Assembly (NCBI RefSeq): GCF_038049935.1
Contig: NZ_CP145886.1
Location: forward strand, 3,891,001-3,955,000
Length of the DNA: 64,000 nt
Direction of reading: 5' to 3'
Source of the DNA: Rossellomorea sp. y25
GTDB lineage: Bacteria; Bacillota; Bacilli; Bacillales; Bacillaceae_B
In this document: positions 61,005-64,000 of the stretch, piece by piece
How positions within the stretch are numbered: position 1 is the first letter of the stretch
How the letters are laid out: every line of letters begins with the position of its first letter
Notes under the pieces: model-generated
The model's database searches: none
What the model was told of the DNA's origin: nothing
What the model saw: the letters and a program-made list of their open reading frames with translations, nothing else
Position numbers and translations under genes: made by a program

Positions 61005-62345
61005 CTATTCGTACCTCTTCCTCATCGTCGAAGAAGTGATCCCTAATTGATCACGGTATTTGGCAATCGTCCTTCTTGAAACATCATAGCCTTTATCCAA
61101 TAGTAGATTGACAATTTTCTGGTCTGATAGAGGCTTTTTCTTATCTTCTTCATCAATCAGCCTTTGCAGCTCATTTTTCACCGCCCTGGCAGAAGCTACT
61201 TCTGAATCCTCGAGCTTGACCGATTTGATCGCCGAGGTAAAGAAGTACTTCAACTCGAAGATCCCATAAGGTGTTTGCATATACTTTCCTTTTACAGCCC
61301 GGCTAATGGTGGATTCATGAACATCGATTTCATTGGCCACTTGCTTTAACGTCAGAGGATGGATCGCGGATGGACCTTTTAAGAAGAATGCTTTTTGCTT
61401 TTCAGCCAGCATCTTCCCTACTTTCAGGATCGTTTGCTTTCGCTGTCTTAAACTTTGCAATAGCCACTCGAAGTCTTGCTCCTTTTCCTGAAGATAGGAC
61501 TGGACTTCCTTATCCGGGTGATGCTTTAGGAAATCTGTATATTCTTCATTATATGTGACGTTTACGGTTGTACCATCATATAACGATACAGCCACTGTAT
61601 GACCATCGATCACTTTTACGACCAGCTCAGGAATAATGTATTCAGCGATATGCTGGGAATATTTTGAGCCGGGTCTCGGATTGCAATGCTGGATATAATC
61701 AGCCGCCTGCTGGATGTCTTTTAGCTCAACGGCAAGATCATTGGCGATTGCCTTCCACTTCTTTTCTGCAAAAGCTTGAAAATGGTTATCGACAATCATC
61801 GTAACCAGAGGGGGAACATTGGATTTCCGTTGCAGCTGAAGGGATATGCACTCCTTCAGGGATCTCGCTCCTATCCCGGCCGGTTCTAATTCCTGAAGCT
61901 TATTAATATAGTCTTCTAGTCGAGCCATTTCCAAACCATGTTTTTGAATGAAGGATTCTTCGTCTACTCTCAAATACCCATTGTCATCCAAGCTGTATAT
62001 TAATTCTTCCATTACCTTTCTATCCAAAGAAGTAAGCGATTTCAAATTTAATTGAACAGATAGCGCATCCGCAAGAGTCCTCTTTGGCACGGATACATAT
62101 TCATACCAATCCACCGTATTTTCGTGATTGCCGGCATTTCGTTTATAAGTATAAGGTTCTCGTTGATGGAGGGGGTCTAGTTTAGGCGGTTCTAATTGTA
62201 TAAGGGGATTCTCTAATTGCTTAGCTTCTAAATAAGCATTCAGTTCCATCGTAGAATATTGGAGGATGGTGATGGCTTGAGAAAGCTGCTGCGTCATTTG
62301 AAGTTTTAATTGTTGATTTTGAAAAAGTCCTGCTTTCAAATTCAT
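61005..62345 (-). CDS. rpoN: RNA polymerase sigma-54 factor (SigL)
   Basis: 446 residues. Region I is Gln-rich (QNQQLKLQMTQQLSQAITIL) and contacts activators; the core-binding region is central; the HTH reads VHESTISRAVKGKYMQT; the RpoN box is SRRTIAKYRDQLGI near the C-terminus. It directs transcription from -24/-12 promoters with enhancer-binding ATPases. GGGAGGTTAGTAATC before ATG 62345. Confidence 0.96.
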   Translation of the reverse strand: MNLKAGLFQNQQLKLQMTQQLSQAITILQYSTMELNAYLEAKQLENPLIQLEPPKLDPLHQREPYTYKRNAGNHENTVDWYEYVSVPKRTLADALSVQLNLKSLTSLDRKVMEELIYSLDDNGYLRVDEESFIQKHGLEMARLEDYINKLQELEPAGIGARSLKECISLQLQRKSNVPPLVTMIVDNHFQAFAEKKWKAIANDLAVELKDIQQAADYIQHCNPRPGSKYSQHIAEYIIPELVVKVIDGHTVAVSLYDGTTVNVTYNEEYTDFLKHHPDKEVQSYLQEKEQDFEWLLQSLRQRKQTILKVGKMLAEKQKAFFLKGPSAIHPLTLKQVANEIDVHESTISRAVKGKYMQTPYGIFELKYFFTSAIKSVKLEDSEVASARAVKNELQRLIDEEDKKKPLSDQKIVNLLLDKGYDVSRRTIAKYRDQLGITSSTMRKRYE

Positions 62346-62528
62346 GATTACTAACCTCCCATTTGTCTATTCTACAATAAAATTGGCTGTTCGTTAATGG
62401 GAATTCGTTGGTAGTTGGTGGGTTTGTACTATAAATATGAAGGAACGAGTGGGAAAATGTGAGGAGAACCGAGGCTACTATTAAACTTTATATAAAGGTC
62501 CCTGTCCAATTAGCTCTATTAATTAGCT

Positions 62529-62583
62529 ACAACGCAAAAGAGTTCCTGTGCTTGTAATGTCTCTCTACAAACACAGGAACTCT
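62529..62583 (-). terminator. Terminator of tRNA-Arg
   Basis: AGAGTTCCTGTG/CACAGGAACTCT, perfect 12-bp arms with a 31-nt loop that can pair further; followed by TTTTG on the minus strand. Confidence 0.75.
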
Positions 62584-62596
62584 CTGGATTAAAGTA

Positions 62597-62668
62597 CGCC
62601 CTCGGAGGGAATCGAACCCCCATTTTAAGAACCGGAATCTTACGTGCTATCCGTTGCACCACGAGGGC
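62597..62668 (-). tRNA. tRNA-Arg (anticodon CCG)
   Basis: 72 nt without encoded CCA. Acceptor GCCCTCG/CGAGGGC, D stem GTGC/GCAC, anticodon stem TAAGA/TCTTA with loop TTCCGGT (anticodon CCG), T arm GGGGG-TTCGATT-CCCTC. It lies upstream of clpP, as in B. subtilis. Confidence 0.96.
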
Positions 62669-62870
62669 ATGAAATGAATGACCGTCACGAATACATATTA
62701 TAAGCCAGAAAATGCTTGTTTGCAATAGATATTCTCGTTTATGTCTTTTTTAGATTATCTATTAATATCCTTTAAGAATTGCAGTGGGAAGTTCTTTGTA
62801 ATTAGTTAACTCTTCAAGATCTCCTGTACTCTTTATCTATCTTATTAAAGAACCACAGAGTGTATTGAAG
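62669..62870. other. Spacer upstream of tRNA-Arg
   Basis: Presumed tRNA promoter region; nothing specific is recognised. Confidence 0.35.
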
Positions 62871-62989
62871 CGGAAGGCACTTGACTCCTGCGGGAATAGC
62901 GGGAAAGTTGAGACCCCACAGGGCAAAGCCCGAGGAGGCTCAACTCACGCCCCGCGGAAAGCAAGTGCCTGTAGCGGAAAGGAACGGTC
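62871..62989. repeat. Large self-complementary GC-rich element
   Basis: Outer arms AGGCACTTG/CAAGTGCCT (62875-62883 with 62962-62970), inner arms GTTGAG/CTCAAC and GGGC/GCCC, and CTGCGGG/CCCGCGG. It is far more GC-rich than its surroundings. The wording (GCGGAAGGCACTTGACTCCTG) matches a dispersed intergenic repeat I know from several Bacillaceae genomes. Confidence 0.75.
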
Positions 62990-63157
62990 TATGATTCACT
63001 CTATACTGTTTTAGAAGGTAGATACATAATTCACTGAAATTGACCTTCTACTAACTTAAATAACAACAAACTTACCACATCACCCCCGTTTAAAAAAGGA
63101 ATGAGTGGGTATGATGTAGAAAGGATTTACATACAGGGGAATAAAGGAAGCGTTTAG

Positions 63158-63174
63158 TTTGACCTTTATTGACC
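63158..63174 (-). promoter_or_regulatory. CtsR operator in the clpP promoter
   Basis: TTTGACC-TTT-ATTGACC on the plus strand is the reverse complement of the CtsR heptad repeat GGTCAAA-N3-GGTCAAA with one change. It overlaps the -35 box. Confidence 0.85.
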
Positions 63175-63187
63175 ATGGGTGTATGAT
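63159..63187 (+). promoter_or_regulatory. SigA-type promoter of clpP
   Basis: -35 TTGACC (63159-63164) and -10 TATGAT (63182-63187) with a 17-bp spacer, about 60 bp before the ATG and covered by the CtsR site. Confidence 0.8.
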
Positions 63188-63248
63188 TACAGTACAAAGT
63201 GAATAAGTAATTCAGAAAAATAAAAAGGATTTCTAAGGAGGAACGAGG

Positions 63249-63845
63249 ATGAATTTAATTCCTACAGTAATTGAACAAACAAACCGCGGTGAACGTGCGT
63301 ATGACATTTATTCACGTTTATTGAAAGACCGTGTAATCATGCTTGGAAGCGGCATTGATGACAATGTGGCAAACTCCATTGTAGCACAACTTCTTTTCCT
63401 TGAATCTGAAAACCCGGAGAAGGATATCTCAATCTACATAAATTCTCCTGGTGGAAGCATTACGGCAGGTATGGCAATTTACGATACGATCCAGTACATT
63501 AAGCCTGATGTACAAACGATCTGTATAGGTATGGCCGCTTCAATGGGTGCGTTCCTTCTTGCAGCTGGTGCTAAAGGTAAGCGCTTAGCCCTTCCAAACG
63601 CTGAAGTAATGATTCACCAACCACTTGGTGGAGCACAAGGTCAAGCAACGGAAATTGAAATTGCAGCGAAGCGTATTCTATTCCTTCGTGAAAAACTGAA
63701 TCAAATCCTGGCTGATCGCACTGGTCAACCATTGGAAGTGATTTCAAAAGATACTGATCGCGATAACTTCATGACAGCGGAAAGAGCGCTTGAATATGGA
63801 TTGATCGATCGCATCATCACTCGTAACGATATGAATAATAAGTAA
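63249..63845 (+). CDS. clpP: ATP-dependent Clp protease proteolytic subunit
   Basis: 198 residues. Catalytic triad: Ser in [11 protein letters not shown] (about 98), His in MIHQPLGG (about 123) and Asp in KDTDRDNFM (about 172). It forms the tetradecameric barrel that works with ClpX, ClpC or ClpE; it also degrades ssrA-tagged proteins made by the tmRNA system upstream. AAGGAGG before ATG. CtsR-controlled promoter. Confidence 0.98.
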   Translation: MNLIPTVIEQTNRGERAYDIYSRLLKDRVIMLGSGIDDNVANSIVAQLLFLESENPEKDISIYINSPGGSITAGMAIYDTIQYIKPDVQTICIGMAASMGAFLLAAGAKGKRLALPNAEVMIHQPLGGAQGQATEIEIAAKRILFLREKLNQILADRTGQPLEVISKDTDRDNFMTAERALEYGLIDRIITRNDMNNK

Positions 63846-63852
63846 GAGAATG

Positions 63853-63890
63853 AAACCCCCTCACGGAATTGAGCCGTGAGGGGGTTTTTA
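63853..63890. terminator. Bidirectional terminator after clpP
   Basis: AAACCCCCTCACGG/CCGTGAGGGGGTTT with T and A runs, between converging genes. Confidence 0.92.
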
Positions 63891-63892
63891 TT

Positions 63893-64000
63893 TTACTCTA
63901 TTTCAAACGTTTTCTCCTTAATCGGTACTAAAACCTCACCATTCATCCCTTTTTTCAAGAGGAGATGTAAGATCGTTTTGGATAGCTTACTAGGGTGATA
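63893..64000 (-). CDS. C-terminal end of an unidentified gene
   Basis: The last 35 codons of a minus-strand frame ending in TAA at 63893, just at the shared terminator. The visible end reads LLLKKGMNGEVLVPIKEK followed by TFEIE. The family cannot be named from this fragment. Confidence 0.55.
   Translation of the reverse strand, partial: YHPSKLSKTILHLLLKKGMNGEVLVPIKEKTFEIE

Overview
The window looks like a chromosomal segment of a low-GC Gram-positive member of the Bacillaceae. The evidence is the cggR-gapA-pgk-tpiA-gpmI-eno glycolytic block, the secG-est-rnr-smpB-ssrA order, a qoxABCD quinol oxidase operon, sigL/rpoN, CtsR-type control of clpP, AGGAGG-type ribosome binding sites and many U-tailed hairpin terminators. 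A marine Bacillus/Rossellomorea-like species would fit, but the genus is an inference. I see no transposase, integrase, phage gene or CRISPR array.

Bases 1-32400 form an accessory extracellular-protease island, nearly all on the minus strand. It holds five large secreted subtilisin-family (S8) proteases. Four of them (6358-10449, 13364-17524, 18193-22344, 26632-30810) share one layout: signal peptide, I9 propeptide, S8 catalytic domain with an inserted PA domain, Fn3-like domains, a cohesin-like domain, a CarboxypepD-regulatory-like domain, a two-repeat dockerin and a short conserved C-terminal tail. They form two alternating subfamilies. The fifth (22720-26145) is a C5a-peptidase/lactocepin-like S8 enzyme without a dockerin. 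Four helix-turn-helix/TPR regulators of the peptide-sensing (RRNPP-like) type are interspersed. A SipW signal peptidase, a TasA/CalY-like matrix protein and a lipoprotein that is essentially a free-standing copy of the protease propeptide lie at the left end. A shared 40-bp inverted-repeat site in front of one regulator and two of the proteases suggests a dedicated regulon. My working model is a secreted, calcium-dependent, possibly self-assembling protease complex with its own membrane-tethered propeptide-like inhibitor or chaperone.

Bases 32400-48000 are mixed metabolism: aspartase, a putative sensory protein, a small haem-copper-oxidase-like membrane protein, a VOC protein, a secreted M28 aminopeptidase with a PA domain, the qoxABCD operon, a DUF2935 protein, a PAP2 phosphatase, a glucose/sorbosone dehydrogenase-like beta-propeller, a cupredoxin and small membrane proteins.

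Bases 48000-64000 are conserved core: tmRNA and smpB, RNase R, carboxylesterase, SecG, the lower-glycolysis operon with its regulator CggR and operator, a glutaredoxin-like protein, sigma-54, tRNA-Arg(CCG) and clpP. Non-coding curiosities here include a strict 21-bp alternating tandem array between secG and eno, three 13-bp palindromes spaced 25 bp apart between sigL and the glutaredoxin gene, and a large self-complementary element between tRNA-Arg and clpP.
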